A stretch of DNA of 45,816 bases from IMG/VR virus record IMGVR_UViG_3300008259_000283, positions 1 to 45,816 of that record, one strand, 5' to 3'. This document shows positions 1-7,148 of this stretch, in pieces (position 1 is the first letter of the stretch; each line of letters starts with the position of its first letter). Source of the DNA: a virus. The translations under genes and the position numbers were made by a program. A model generated the notes under the pieces. The model made no database searches, was not told where the DNA came from, and saw only the letters and a list, made by a program, of their open reading frames with translations.

Positions 1-380
1 ACTTCAAGATCTGATGGTAAAGATGTTATATTGGTATCTCGAAGATCTAGACTACCTTTAACTTTGAGTCCGTTTGGTAGTGATTCAATATTTTTACAAA
101 ATTCTAAATCTAAATATCCGTTCACCATAAGATTGTCTGGTAGTTTTTCAATTTGTGAGTAGAACAAATTCAAACTACCACCGACCTTGGTTAGATTCTT
201 TGGTAGGAATCGTATGAGTGAACCCACTAACATCAAACGACCTTCAGAACCATTTTTTATGTATTCCTGTATTTTATCATTGATTCTTCTAATCAATACT
301 TTATCCTTTTCCTCTTTTGATCCTCGAGGAATAAAGATGTTATCATCACTTTCTTTCAATATGTCTAAGAATTTGATCAC
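1..380 (-). CDS. Leucine-rich-repeat protein, 5' part only
   Basis: The minus strand is open from a GTG at 378-380 to the window edge, so the gene is cut at its 3' end (126 codons seen). After about 55 N-terminal residues come at least three repeats of about 20 residues with the pattern GxLxLxxxxIxxLPxxLxV (for example GSLDLRDTNITSLPSDLE). This is a leucine-rich repeat of the short kind common in phage and bacterial proteins, usually a binding surface. No ATG exists in frame before the upstream TGA; the GTG is supported by a TATTTATA box 4 bases upstream, the same spacing as at several other starts here. The binding partner cannot be told from the sequence. Confidence 0.75.
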   Translation of the reverse strand, partial: MIKFLDILKESDDNIFIPRGSKEEKDKVLIRRINDKIQEYIKNGSEGRLMLVGSLIRFLPKNLTKVGGSLNLFYSQIEKLPDNLMVNGYLDLEFCKNIESLPNGLKVKGSLDLRDTNITSLPSDLE

Positions 381-384
381 TAGA

Positions 385-392
385 TATAAATA
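385..392 (-). promoter_or_regulatory. Phage-type TATTTATA box
   Basis: Sense-strand TATTTATA, 4 bases before the GTG start of the leucine-rich-repeat gene. It is one member of the recurrent box described in the findings. Confidence 0.5.
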
Positions 393-408
393 TTCTCATT
401 AATATTAA

Positions 409-416
409 TATTTATT
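409..416 (+). promoter_or_regulatory. Phage-type TATTTATT box
   Basis: TATTTATT lies 12 bases before the ATG at 429, divergent from the box at 385-392. Confidence 0.5.
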
Positions 417-428
417 TGAAAATTCAAA

Positions 429-1034
429 ATGAAAGAACTTATCAAGCAAATTCTCAGGGAAGATGTAATTAAACGTCCAATGTTATTGAAAGAAAATTGT
501 GAAATTTCAGAGTCTTTGAAACATCATTTAACTAATAAATTAACTCTTTCTGAAAATGTTTATAGACCATTTTCTGATAGTTATTTTGAGTTAATTAACG
601 AAGTTCGTGAATTGTATTCTATGGATATGATTGAATTGAATGAAGATGACGAATGGTTTATAAATACAGACATTGGAAAGACCGCGTATTACAATGGTGA
701 TATAGTTTGGTTAGATATTCCATTCAGGGATGGAAATTTTTTGTCAGAAGCTGAATATCGAGGTCGAAAAGTAAATTTGAATTCACCATTCAGAACCCCA
801 GGAGGCCCAAAAAAGTTTTCAGTATATGTGAAGAACAAATCTGGAAATGTTATCAAAGTTTCATTTGGCGATCCAAATTTAAGAGTGAGAAATAATAATC
901 CAAAAGCTGCAAAATCATTCAGAGCTAGACATAAATGTCATACCAAAAAAGATAAAACAAAAGCAGGATACTGGTCTTGTAATATTTCCAGATATAGATC
1001 CAAACTCGGCATTAAATCATCAAGTCCTTGGTAA
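429..1034 (+). CDS. Conserved phage protein with SFRARHxC...YWSC motif
   Basis: A 201-residue protein. The N-terminus (about residues 1-25) is a short charged helix with ILRE and LLKE, resembling the leader peptides found on other proteins in this window. The C-terminal half carries FSVYVKN, KVSFGDPN, SFRARHKCHT and YWSC, a small domain I recognise from hypothetical proteins of many large T4-like phages. The two Cys and two His in the RARHKCH...YWSC stretch could bind a metal, but that is inference. The function is unknown; the leader suggests a virion protein. Its stop codon overlaps the next ATG (TAATG), so the two genes are translationally coupled. Confidence 0.8.
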   Translation: MKELIKQILREDVIKRPMLLKENCEISESLKHHLTNKLTLSENVYRPFSDSYFELINEVRELYSMDMIELNEDDEWFINTDIGKTAYYNGDIVWLDIPFRDGNFLSEAEYRGRKVNLNSPFRTPGGPKKFSVYVKNKSGNVIKVSFGDPNLRVRNNNPKAAKSFRARHKCHTKKDKTKAGYWSCNISRYRSKLGIKSSSPW

Positions 1035-1303
1035 TGTCAAAACTACCTTTTACTCAAATATTAGAAAATAACTCGATAGTTCGTAAATTTTCGGAAAAAG
1101 TTAAAACACACGAACTAAAGTGGCATTACGATTTAAAACATCGTAAAGTTGTTTGTGAACACGATACCGATTGGTTATTCCAAAGAGATAATGAACTACC
1201 AATTAAAATTGAAAAAGGAACTGTAATTGAAATTCCATCTTTTCAGTATCACAGAATAATTAAGGGTAATGGTGATCTAGTTGTAAGAATATGGGAATTT
1301 TAA
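1034..1303 (+). CDS. Small cupin-like protein
   Basis: An 89-residue protein starting at the ATG that overlaps the previous stop (TAATG); a TTG six bases earlier is possible but less likely. The sequence has the two-part cupin rhythm: HxxxD..W.FQxDNELP followed by xxGxxIEIPxxxYHRIIKG. This is typical of single-domain cupin folds where His residues line a barrel. I see no substrate clue; comparable small cupin-like proteins occur in T4-like phages without known function. Confidence 0.7.
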   Translation: MSKLPFTQILENNSIVRKFSEKVKTHELKWHYDLKHRKVVCEHDTDWLFQRDNELPIKIEKGTVIEIPSFQYHRIIKGNGDLVVRIWEF

Positions 1304-1360
1304 AAATTCAAGAAAACAAATAGTTCGAAACTCAAATTCAATATCCGCTGAAATTATCTT

Positions 1361-1612
1361 CTAAACACCAGCCATAACCTCAAGGTTATCTTCTGGTTCT
1401 AATAAAAACTGTGTTTTCTCAACTTCGTATTTTGCGTTTATTTCTAGTGTTTTTGCGTCACACAACGATGCGTTAGATGTTTTTGGTAAATTTTTGATGT
1501 GTTTCAAAATATAAGGTGGAAGTTCAGTCATTATTGAGTCGATTTGATTATCCAAGACATTCCAAAATGTGGGTGAACTTTCATCATTTACATCCCAAAA
1601 AATCTTGAGGAT
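1361..1612 (-). CDS. C-terminal part of a frame-split phage protein
   Basis: This frame is open from 1612 (just after a TGA at 1613-1615) to the stop at 1361-1363 but has no ATG near its beginning; the first possible start is a TTG at 1553-1555. Read from the opening it gives FWDVNDE, then FWNVLDNQIDSIMTELPPYI. In the family I associate with the upstream fragment, a stretch like this follows a WCT-containing core. It is in the -1 frame relative to the upstream fragment and overlaps it over 1588-1612, so the two are almost certainly parts of one gene. The C-terminus is acidic. A standalone gene starting at the TTG is the less likely alternative. Confidence 0.6.
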   Translation of the reverse strand: MLKIFWDVNDESSPTFWNVLDNQIDSIMTELPPYILKHIKNLPKTSNASLCDAKTLEINAKYEVEKTQFLLEPEDNLEVMAGV

Positions 1613-2097
1613 TCATAAGTCAATGGTCTTACTATGAGCCATTCTTGATCATCAACAACTTTAACTACCTCTTTATGTGAGGTATTTGCAATGAACTTCG
1701 AATGTGCTTTATTATAAATTTCTCTTAATTGATCTAAATCAGAGATAGTATTAAGATCTAAATTTTCAACATAATTCCTTTGGTAAAGATCCATAAAATC
1801 TAGTATGATATCTTTTCCACAAGTATCTAGCAATATGTGATTAAAAAAATCGATAAAAGGTTCAATATAGTTCAAATCTTTTTTTGACTCTAAGAATTTA
1901 CTTTTTATTTTGTCCATTCGTAAGTTATTAAATTGAATTTCACGAGTTGTTATCCTTTTTTTAAATTCACTGTTAATACAATTGATCATCATCGGAACAA
2001 ATTTATTAGTGTCCGACGTATCTACAAGTGTTAAAAAATCAATTAAAGAAAAGTTTAATTCAGGATTTTTTTGTTTTATTTCTGATAATTTTGCCAT
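1588..2097 (-). CDS. N-terminal part of a frame-split phage protein
   Basis: A 169-residue reading frame ending in EWLIVRPLTYESSRFFGM and a TAA. The EWLIVRPLTYE(A/S)S motif is, from memory, the lead-in to a conserved (Y/F)GANT(R/K)WCT segment in a widespread phage protein family of unknown function; that segment is absent here. Instead, one base of slippage at TTTTTTGGG joins it to the fragment ending at 1361, which resembles the family's C-terminal end. Either a deletion, a base lost from the six-T run, or recoding separates the two. The gene follows the thioesterase gene by 22 bases and probably shares its host-type promoter. Confidence 0.7.
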   Translation of the reverse strand: MAKLSEIKQKNPELNFSLIDFLTLVDTSDTNKFVPMMINCINSEFKKRITTREIQFNNLRMDKIKSKFLESKKDLNYIEPFIDFFNHILLDTCGKDIILDFMDLYQRNYVENLDLNTISDLDQLREIYNKAHSKFIANTSHKEVVKVVDDQEWLIVRPLTYESSRFFGM

Positions 2098-2119
2098 TAT
2101 TAAAATTTTTGATAAGTTA

Positions 2120-2533
2120 TTATTGAGTTGAATTATTAGTTTCTAAGCCAAAACCATATTTGAGTTTAACTCTCTGTGAAATTGGGATTGGATTACCATC
2201 TTCATCAATTCTTACAAAAGTGATGTAGGTTGACAGTATGGTTGTTTGGTTTCCTGTGTAAACATTATGAGCCCTAGCTTCAATGTAAAGTTTCAAAGAT
2301 GTATTTCCAATATTATCGACTTTACCATAAACTTTAAGCAGGTGACCTTCTCTAGCTGGTTTTTTGAATAAACATTCATCTATTTTAATTGTAACCACAC
2401 GAGGTGTATCACACACTTGCATAGCCAACGAGGCACCAGCTGAATCCAGCCACTTCAGTAAGGTTCCACCGAATAAATTTCCGTGAAACCCTAAATCGGA
2501 TTTTTTCACAGGATGTGTTGATATGAGTTCCAT
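2120..2533 (-). CDS. Acyl-CoA thioesterase, hotdog fold (YciA/ACOT type)
   Basis: A 137-residue protein of normal length for a single hotdog-domain acyl-CoA thioesterase, which hydrolyses acyl-CoA to free fatty acid and CoA. Family hallmarks are in order: HPVKKSDLGFHGNLFGG (the N-x-F-G-G turn), the hotdog helix LLKWLDSAGASLA carrying the Asp, RVVTIKIDECLFKKP, then VDNIGNTSLKLYIEA. All are intact, so the enzyme is likely active. A host-type promoter with exact TTTG-N19-TACATTTG spacing lies directly upstream. It looks like an auxiliary metabolic gene that could adjust host lipid or acyl-CoA pools early in infection; the exact chain length cannot be read from sequence. Confidence 0.9.
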   Translation of the reverse strand: MELISTHPVKKSDLGFHGNLFGGTLLKWLDSAGASLAMQVCDTPRVVTIKIDECLFKKPAREGHLLKVYGKVDNIGNTSLKLYIEARAHNVYTGNQTTILSTYITFVRIDEDGNPIPISQRVKLKYGFGLETNNSTQ

Positions 2534-2538
2534 ATCAA

Positions 2539-2569
2539 CAAATGTAAATCAAAAAGTATTCAAGTCAAA
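2539..2569 (-). promoter_or_regulatory. Host-type promoter of the thioesterase gene
   Basis: On the minus strand TTTG (2566-2569), 19 bases, TACATTTG (2539-2546), exactly the Bacteroidota primary-sigma form TTTG-N19-TAnnTTTG. The -7 box ends 5 bases before the ATG, implying a very short leader. Confidence 0.75.
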
Positions 2570-2606
2570 TTACTTGAATTGTAAGTTATTCACAAACACA
2601 CAAAAA

Positions 2607-3197
2607 CTATTTTTTGGTGACTTTCTGGAGAATTTTTTTGATTAAACTTTGGTTTACTGAAACCACACTCAAAGCAACAATACGTTTTGCCAAATCACTG
2701 AGATCCTCATTTGAGAAAGCACCAGCATTTAATTTCAGAATGTAATCTAGTACAGGTAAGAGAAATATAAAGAAAACAATTTCATTGATCATTTTCAATG
2801 ACTTAGTTGAATTTGATATAAATATTTTAAACAAATCCATCATTTTATCGGTTTTTTTCCTTATTGAATTAAATTCCTTGGTCAAATTTTTTTCCCTAAT
2901 TAGTCTTGCAATTTGACGAATTTCAGACGCATTCTGATTATAGTAAACTGAACATACACCAATAATCAAAAGAATTTTTTCTGAATCAGTAAGATCAGGG
3001 AAATCTGAATTTAAAGATGCATTTAATGGTCTTGCTAGAGCCCCAATAATTGCAGAATATGTGAGTAAAAACTTTGTGTTTTCAATTCCTAGACTTTTAG
3101 CTGTTCTATAAATTGATTTTGTCGTTCTTTCAAAACCAGAAAAAATTTTGGTAATGTCTTCATTTATCCCTTCAGATAAGATCAAATTTTGTTTCAT
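2607..3197 (-). CDS. Conserved membrane-associated phage protein
   Basis: A 196-residue protein. It begins MKQNLILSEG, similar to the ILSE leader motif on other genes here. Four hydrophobic stretches are visible: about residues 43-58 (FLLTYSAIIGALARPL), 74-87 (KILLIIGVCSVYYN), 135-155 (MINEIVFFIFLLPVLDYILK) and near 172-182. The segment KSIYRTAKSLGIENTKFLL is of a type I have seen in hypothetical proteins of T4-like phages of environmental bacteria. The function is unknown; a membrane role or an internal virion protein both fit. A TATTTATA box 4 bases before the ATG supports this start. Confidence 0.75.
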   Translation of the reverse strand: MKQNLILSEGINEDITKIFSGFERTTKSIYRTAKSLGIENTKFLLTYSAIIGALARPLNASLNSDFPDLTDSEKILLIIGVCSVYYNQNASEIRQIARLIREKNLTKEFNSIRKKTDKMMDLFKIFISNSTKSLKMINEIVFFIFLLPVLDYILKLNAGAFSNEDLSDLAKRIVALSVVSVNQSLIKKILQKVTKK

Positions 3198-3201
3198 CCT
3201 C

Positions 3202-3209
3202 TATAAATA
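3202..3209 (-). promoter_or_regulatory. Phage-type TATTTATA box
   Basis: Sense-strand TATTTATA, 4 bases before the ATG at 3197. Confidence 0.5.
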
Positions 3210-3228
3210 CAAGAAGAACAAAAAAAAA

Positions 3229-3300
3229 GTCACACGGTAACCCCCAAATTTAACTAACAATCGCCGACCAAGACTATGAAATTAATTTGACCCGTGTGAC
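3229..3300. repeat. Long-armed inverted repeat between divergent genes
   Basis: GTCACACGG at 3229-3237 and CCGTGTGAC at 3292-3300 are exact 9-base complements separated by 54 bases. The enclosed stretch is the least AT-rich part of this intergenic region and contains no plausible gene. It could be a structured RNA, a protein-binding site or a terminator remnant; nothing decides between these. Confidence 0.5.
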
Positions 3301-3335
3301 ATTTAAAATATAAAATATTTTTTTTGTAAATCAAA

Positions 3336-3343
3336 TATTTATA
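3336..3343 (+). promoter_or_regulatory. Phage-type TATTTATA box
   Basis: TATTTATA, 11 bases before the ATG at 3355; the spacer is A-rich. Confidence 0.5.
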
Positions 3344-3354
3344 AGAAAAAAATT

Positions 3355-3939
3355 ATGAACGCATATTTCGTAGGAATCACTCAACAAGAAAAAAATAATA
3401 TACTGGATCAACATAAAAAAATTTATGATGGATACAGATTAATTCAACAAAATAATACCGAACCACAACCATTGTATGTTCAAGATTTTGCGAACGATAA
3501 GGAAGGATTTGTTGTGAATAATAAAGGTGATGTAAAAAAATATACCAATATGGGTATCAATGAGTCTCAAGAAGAGTTTGAAACTATGGAAATGGAGATG
3601 GAGGAAGATGATTGTGTGGAGTGTGGAATGAAGGAAACTTATGAAGATATGGATATGTCTGATGCTTATGCGTATCGTGATGATACGATTATAAACCCAG
3701 AAGCGGATGAAATTGATTCTGAGGATTTGGATGCCGCATCCGATTTTTATGACAATTTGAAATCAGGTAAAGGACAAAAACCAAGTGATAGGTTGAATGA
3801 ACCATCGGATGATGATGAAGAAGATAATAACTGGATGTTTGTTGAGGATGAGTTTACTGAAAATGAAGATTTGGATGAATCTTTCAATACACAAAGAAAC
3901 AAAATTCTTGAGATGTTTCAAAGAACATCCAGATTCTGA
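3355..3939 (+). CDS. Acidic probable virion protein
   Basis: A 194-residue, strongly acidic protein. The N-terminus reads GITQQEKNNILDQHKKIYDGYR, a helix of a type recurring in phage proteins of this group, followed by LIQQNN, which resembles the leader-peptide end seen elsewhere here. The middle is rich in Asp, Glu and Met (EMEMEEDDCVECGM) with a CxxC pair. The C-terminus FNTQRNKILEMFQR is a short basic/amphipathic tail. No enzymatic motif is visible. Acidic, low-complexity composition like this occurs in core or scaffold-associated proteins; function is inference only. Confidence 0.7.
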   Translation: MNAYFVGITQQEKNNILDQHKKIYDGYRLIQQNNTEPQPLYVQDFANDKEGFVVNNKGDVKKYTNMGINESQEEFETMEMEMEEDDCVECGMKETYEDMDMSDAYAYRDDTIINPEADEIDSEDLDAASDFYDNLKSGKGQKPSDRLNEPSDDDEEDNNWMFVEDEFTENEDLDESFNTQRNKILEMFQRTSRF

Positions 3940-3991
3940 GATTTTTAAGTAAGTTTTTTTTTGAAATATTGATTTTTTCAAAAAATCTTGA

Positions 3992-3999
3992 TATTTGTA
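3992..3999 (+). promoter_or_regulatory. Variant phage-type box TATTTGTA
   Basis: TATTTGTA, one base off the usual box, 13 bases before the ATG at 4013 with an A-rich spacer. Confidence 0.35.
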
Positions 4000-4012
4000 A
4001 GAAAAAAAAATT

Positions 4013-4315
4013 ATGGAAATAAGAGAAATTTTGGAAACTAATTTGGTTTCAAATAATTTGGAGGTTAAATTTAGAATAGATGAGGACACCGACGAGGTAA
4101 TTAGGACTTATACCTTTGATTTGGATGTCATTTTGGAATATGGATATGATATTTTTCCAGAACCTTTGGATATGTCCGATATGGACGAAGAATATTTGGA
4201 TGAAGAGTATGAAATGGAAGAATTTGAAACAGAAATCGATGAAAGTGAATTAACACTATTTATGAATGAGTTTTTTTCTATTACTGAGAAACTTCCTGAA
4301 GCAGAAAGTTATTAA
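4013..4315 (+). CDS. Small acidic hypothetical protein
   Basis: A 100-residue protein beginning MEIREILETNLV. The first half looks like a short folded domain with alternating hydrophobic residues (VKFRIDEDTDEVIRTYTFDL); the second half is almost wholly Asp, Glu, Tyr and Met (DMSDMDEEYLDEEYEMEE). I do not recognise the family. It lies in a run of short same-strand genes, each with its own TATTTAT-like box, between two likely virion genes, so a late, virion-associated role is plausible. Confidence 0.6.
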   Translation: MEIREILETNLVSNNLEVKFRIDEDTDEVIRTYTFDLDVILEYGYDIFPEPLDMSDMDEEYLDEEYEMEEFETEIDESELTLFMNEFFSITEKLPEAESY

Positions 4316-4320
4316 TATGA

Positions 4321-4328
4321 TATTTATA
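4321..4328 (+). promoter_or_regulatory. Phage-type TATTTATA box
   Basis: TATTTATA, 4 bases before the ATG at 4333. Confidence 0.5.
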
Positions 4329-4332
4329 ACTT

Positions 4333-4575
4333 ATGAGTGGTGTTGACATTGATTACTACATAAGAATGTTACGTTCTTTGATAGGTGATAAAATCGAATT
4401 TGATGAACAAGAAGACGCAGGTACTACAACAAGTGCAGGATCACCACCACCACCTTATCCAACAGTAACTAAATGGGAAACTGGAATTAAAAGAGGTTCC
4501 GCCAACCAAATAGGTAATACCAAGTGGAAAGATTCCTATCCTATAACTAGAGGTAAAGCGAATACTTTATTATAA
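4333..4575 (+). CDS. Small hypothetical protein with proline-rich centre
   Basis: An 80-residue protein: an N-terminal helix (YYIRMLRSLIGDKIEFDEQ), then a flexible linker containing SPPPPYP, then a basic Gly/Ser-rich tail. The FDEQ end of the helix is reminiscent of the x-x-E-Q leader peptides of neighbouring genes. I do not recognise it. Its box and position argue for expression together with the adjoining virion-like genes. Confidence 0.55.
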   Translation: MSGVDIDYYIRMLRSLIGDKIEFDEQEDAGTTTSAGSPPPPYPTVTKWETGIKRGSANQIGNTKWKDSYPITRGKANTLL

Positions 4576-4580
4576 TCTGA

Positions 4581-4588
4581 TATTTATC
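4581..4588 (+). promoter_or_regulatory. Phage-type TATTTATC box
   Basis: TATTTATC, 11 bases before the ATG at 4600, followed by nine A residues. Confidence 0.5.
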
Positions 4589-4599
4589 AAAAAAAAATT

Positions 4600-5712
4600 A
4601 TGAGCTACACCAAAAATGAAGGTATGGAATCTCTAAGAAGGAGTTTATTACTGATGTCTTATGACAATAAAAAAACATTGTCGGAAAATGTAGATGAAAT
4701 TTTATCAGAACAAGGGTTTGCCCCTCTGTTTCAGGGAAGAACTGCACCAGCCCAATCAAATAGACCAGCCCAATCAAATAGTATTGATACCATATACAAT
4801 GAATTGAAAAGTGCTGTGGGTGGAGCAGGAACAAACGAAAGAGATCTTCAAAATGCTATTGATAAATTGACATCTATAGCCGACTACAATACATTGAATA
4901 CAAAAATATCACAAACCCCAATTGATGGTTCAAATAATTTACAAGAGATATTAAATAGTGAACTAGGAATAAGTGATGCAAGAACTGCGGCATACATCCA
5001 AAGAAAATTGAAAACTATAGGAATTGATATGACTTACGGGGCAAATAATACCAATGTTTTTACCAATTCAATAAGATTAAAAACATCTGGTGGGTCTGGA
5101 GGATCTGGAGGAGGTACAGGCGCTCGTCGATCTAAATATATTCCAGTAGGAAAAAATGATTGTGTAATCAATATTCAGACATTCTTAAAAAACCAAGGTA
5201 TTAGTCTAGGCCCGAAAGATGTGGATGGTATTTACGGTCCGTATACTATTAGAGCCGTACAAGAATACCAAAGAAAAAATAACTTAACAGCTGACGGAAT
5301 TTGGGGACCAGCAACAGCCGCAAAAACTGGAAATCAAGTCTTACCTTGCGGAGTAACCCAAACTAACGTTAATCCAACTGGTACTACAACATCAGATATT
5401 AGACCATCACAAGATACTATCTCAAAAGCGGAAATGTTAACCACAAGAAATACTGAAGAACCACAAATCAAACCAGGAAACCCATTAGTAATTGAACCCT
5501 CACAAATTAATCTTACAAGAGAATTTTGCCAGAATTTGTATTCATTCATTGAAAGAAATGATCAAGAACGTGGTGGCAGAACTGCAAATTCAAAACAATT
5601 AGCTGATGTTGAAAAATGTCTACAACAATATAACATATTCCAAGCGGATGCTGCGAAAATTAGGAGAAGATATGGTTATACTATGTCTGGAGGTGATAAA
5701 GGAATAAGGTAA
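4600..5712 (+). CDS. Virion-like protein with peptidoglycan-binding domain
   Basis: A 370-residue protein. Residues 1-37 form a leader ending ILSE|QG, matching the putative prohead-protease signal. Residues about 65-125 contain a helical segment with GAGTNERDLQNAI, loosely like the GxGT turn of annexin repeats. A Ser/Gly-rich linker (near 165-172) leads to a PG_binding_1 domain at about residues 185-245 with the hallmarks DGIYGPYTIRAVQEYQ and LTADGIWGPATAAK, which normally binds cell-wall peptidoglycan. No lytic catalytic domain is visible. A plausible role is a virion protein that contacts the cell wall during entry; the annexin likeness is weak. Confidence 0.8.
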   Translation: MSYTKNEGMESLRRSLLLMSYDNKKTLSENVDEILSEQGFAPLFQGRTAPAQSNRPAQSNSIDTIYNELKSAVGGAGTNERDLQNAIDKLTSIADYNTLNTKISQTPIDGSNNLQEILNSELGISDARTAAYIQRKLKTIGIDMTYGANNTNVFTNSIRLKTSGGSGGSGGGTGARRSKYIPVGKNDCVINIQTFLKNQGISLGPKDVDGIYGPYTIRAVQEYQRKNNLTADGIWGPATAAKTGNQVLPCGVTQTNVNPTGTTTSDIRPSQDTISKAEMLTTRNTEEPQIKPGNPLVIEPSQINLTREFCQNLYSFIERNDQERGGRTANSKQLADVEKCLQQYNIFQADAAKIRRRYGYTMSGGDKGIR

Positions 5713-5717
5713 TTAAA

Positions 5718-5725
5718 TATTTAAA
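5718..5725 (+). promoter_or_regulatory. Variant phage-type box TATTTAAA
   Basis: TATTTAAA, 3 bases before the ATG at 5729. Confidence 0.35.
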
Positions 5726-5728
5726 GTT

Positions 5729-6409
5729 ATGGAAAATTTATCAAAAAGTTTAAGGAAAAACATTTCTGAAATTAAAGAAAAGAAAAATAATCTCATTATT
5801 GAACATAGTATTGTTCAGTCAAGATTGAAATTTGTTTTGGAACAAAACTATAAAAATAAGAACCAAAAAGTTTGGGCTTTAATATCTGAAATGGTTAATT
5901 TGGAAGAACAAGGTTTTGATTTAAGACAGTTGAACGAGCAATTTGATTTATTCGGATTTTTGGGTAGTTTGATGGGTGGATCTGTTAGATCTATTTCTCA
6001 AGTCATCGGTGAATATATCACAGATGCTATTGCAAATAAATTTGGGATTGACAAAACAAATTATTTTTATAATGTATTGAGAAGTGCTATTACTAGTACA
6101 AATATCTCAGATTATGGTAAATTGTTCTCTGATTGTAGATTTTTAACTAATAGAATTTGTGATAGTTTGATTGAGGCCGTAGTAACACAACAACAAGCTA
6201 AACATTTAGGTTCTCAATCTGGCGGTGGTGAATTCATCACAAATGCGTTGAGAAATTCATTGTTAGAAATTTTAACTGAAAAAAAAGACAGTCTAATACA
6301 AAAGTTAGAGGATGTTTTAGGAACTATTGTATGTGATTCTGTCGCTGGTTGGCGTAAAAATCTTGCAAATGTTGGAAAAGAAATGCAATCAAAAGTTGGA
6401 TTAACTTAA
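5729..6409 (+). CDS. Conserved phage protein with leader and hydrophobic core
   Basis: A 226-residue protein. The first 38 residues are a charged coiled-coil leader ending FVLE|QN. After it come a hydrophobic Gly-rich segment (LFGFLGSLMGG, about 72-82), a domain with SDCRFLTNRICDSLIEAVV, and a C-terminal pattern LRNSLLEIL...VLGTIVCDSVAGWRKNL. The overall pattern, with CRFLT and a late VC motif, matches hypothetical proteins I associate with T4-like environmental phages. Function unknown; the leader suggests packaging into the head. It converges with the HNH gene and overlaps it by 4 bases. Confidence 0.7.
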   Translation: MENLSKSLRKNISEIKEKKNNLIIEHSIVQSRLKFVLEQNYKNKNQKVWALISEMVNLEEQGFDLRQLNEQFDLFGFLGSLMGGSVRSISQVIGEYITDAIANKFGIDKTNYFYNVLRSAITSTNISDYGKLFSDCRFLTNRICDSLIEAVVTQQQAKHLGSQSGGGEFITNALRNSLLEILTEKKDSLIQKLEDVLGTIVCDSVAGWRKNLANVGKEMQSKVGLT

Positions 6410-6897
6410 AAAAAATCCCTTTTAAAATTTTCCCAAGTAGTTTCCAAATTTTTACCAGCAATTTCGGTAAAAAATTGAGGTTCATATGGTTGTGAATTCA
6501 ATTTCATTTTGGCTTGTTCCAAACTCTTATCTCCTTTTTTCACATTACAACTAGAACAGGATGTGACCATGTTTGACCAAGTATTTGGTCCACCTTTAGA
6601 TCTAGGTATAATGTGATCAAGAGTTAAATTTCTTTTTGATCCACAATAAACACATTGATGATTATCTCGAGCATAAATTCTATGACGACTAATTTTGATT
6701 GCTTTGGGTCTAAATTTTACATAATTAAATAACCTAATAATTAAAGGACGGACGAATTCGCCCGAAATCGTTAAAATTTTTTCGATATCTTCTTTCAAAA
6801 TCTCAGCCTTACCTTTCAAAATTAACTTGATACTTTTTTGTAAAGAAGTTACATTTAGTGGTGTAAAATCGGCATTTAGAACTAATACATTACTCAT
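6406..6897 (-). CDS. HNH endonuclease (McrA-like, free-standing)
   Basis: A 163-residue protein with an intact HNH core: YARDNHQCVYCG (Cys82, Cys85), LTLDHIIPRSKGG (catalytic Asp94-His95), then WSNMVTSCSSCNVKKGDK (Asn109 and Cys114, Cys117). The two CxxC pairs should hold a structural zinc, and the beta-beta-alpha fold cleaves DNA. The N-terminal 60 residues (LVLNADFTPLNVTS, then a helical segment ending in RPLIIRLFNYV) are typical of bacterial HNH proteins of this length. It could be a homing nuclease or a recombination or packaging helper. It has its own host-type promoter, divergent from the next gene. Confidence 0.9.
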   Translation of the reverse strand: MSNVLVLNADFTPLNVTSLQKSIKLILKGKAEILKEDIEKILTISGEFVRPLIIRLFNYVKFRPKAIKISRHRIYARDNHQCVYCGSKRNLTLDHIIPRSKGGPNTWSNMVTSCSSCNVKKGDKSLEQAKMKLNSQPYEPQFFTEIAGKNLETTWENFKRDFF

Positions 6898-6899
6898 TG

Positions 6900-6930
6900 T
6901 TTGACTTTTTGAAAAAAAATACTAAATTTT
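6900..6930 (+). promoter_or_regulatory. Host-type promoter, plus strand
   Basis: TTTG (6900-6903), 19 bases, TAAATTTT (6923-6930), fitting TTTG-N19-TAnnTTT(G) ahead of the ATG at 6952. It overlaps, back to back, the promoter of the HNH gene. Confidence 0.6.
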
Positions 6931-6944
6931 CTTTGTAAATCAAA
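6914..6944 (-). promoter_or_regulatory. Host-type promoter of the HNH gene
   Basis: On the minus strand TTTG (6941-6944), 19 bases, TATTTTTT (6914-6921), 16 bases before the ATG at 6897. The overlap with the plus-strand promoter implies that polymerase can occupy only one of them at a time. Confidence 0.55.
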
Positions 6945-6951
6945 TAAAATT

Positions 6952-7146
6952 ATGTCTTATTGTATTATCAAAAATATTAAAATTAAAAACGAATCATCAG
7001 ACATACCTAAAATACTACCAGTAATTCTTTTGGATAGTCAAGATGAGGTTTTAGAATTTGAAAATTTTGACGAGGCTGAAAAATTCAAAGTACTCCTCCA
7101 AAAAAATTCAGATTCAAATCACACGTATTTAGTCAAAGAAATTTAA
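6952..7146 (+). CDS. Small conserved hypothetical protein
   Basis: A 64-residue protein with PVILLDSQDEVLEFENFDEAEKF and a C-terminal TYLVKEI. The pattern (a beta strand, LDxxxEVxEFxxxxEAE, then a strand) is common among very short phage proteins of unknown function. It is the first gene of a three-gene run whose members are 2 and 12 bases apart, and a host-type promoter lies just upstream. Confidence 0.65.
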   Translation: MSYCIIKNIKIKNESSDIPKILPVILLDSQDEVLEFENFDEAEKFKVLLQKNSDSNHTYLVKEI

Positions 7147-7148
7147 GA

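Noticed and set aside
3763-4089. Minus-strand hydrophobic 108-residue frame
   Set aside because: It is antisense to two acidic genes that have their own boxes; acidic codons read backwards give hydrophobic shadows.
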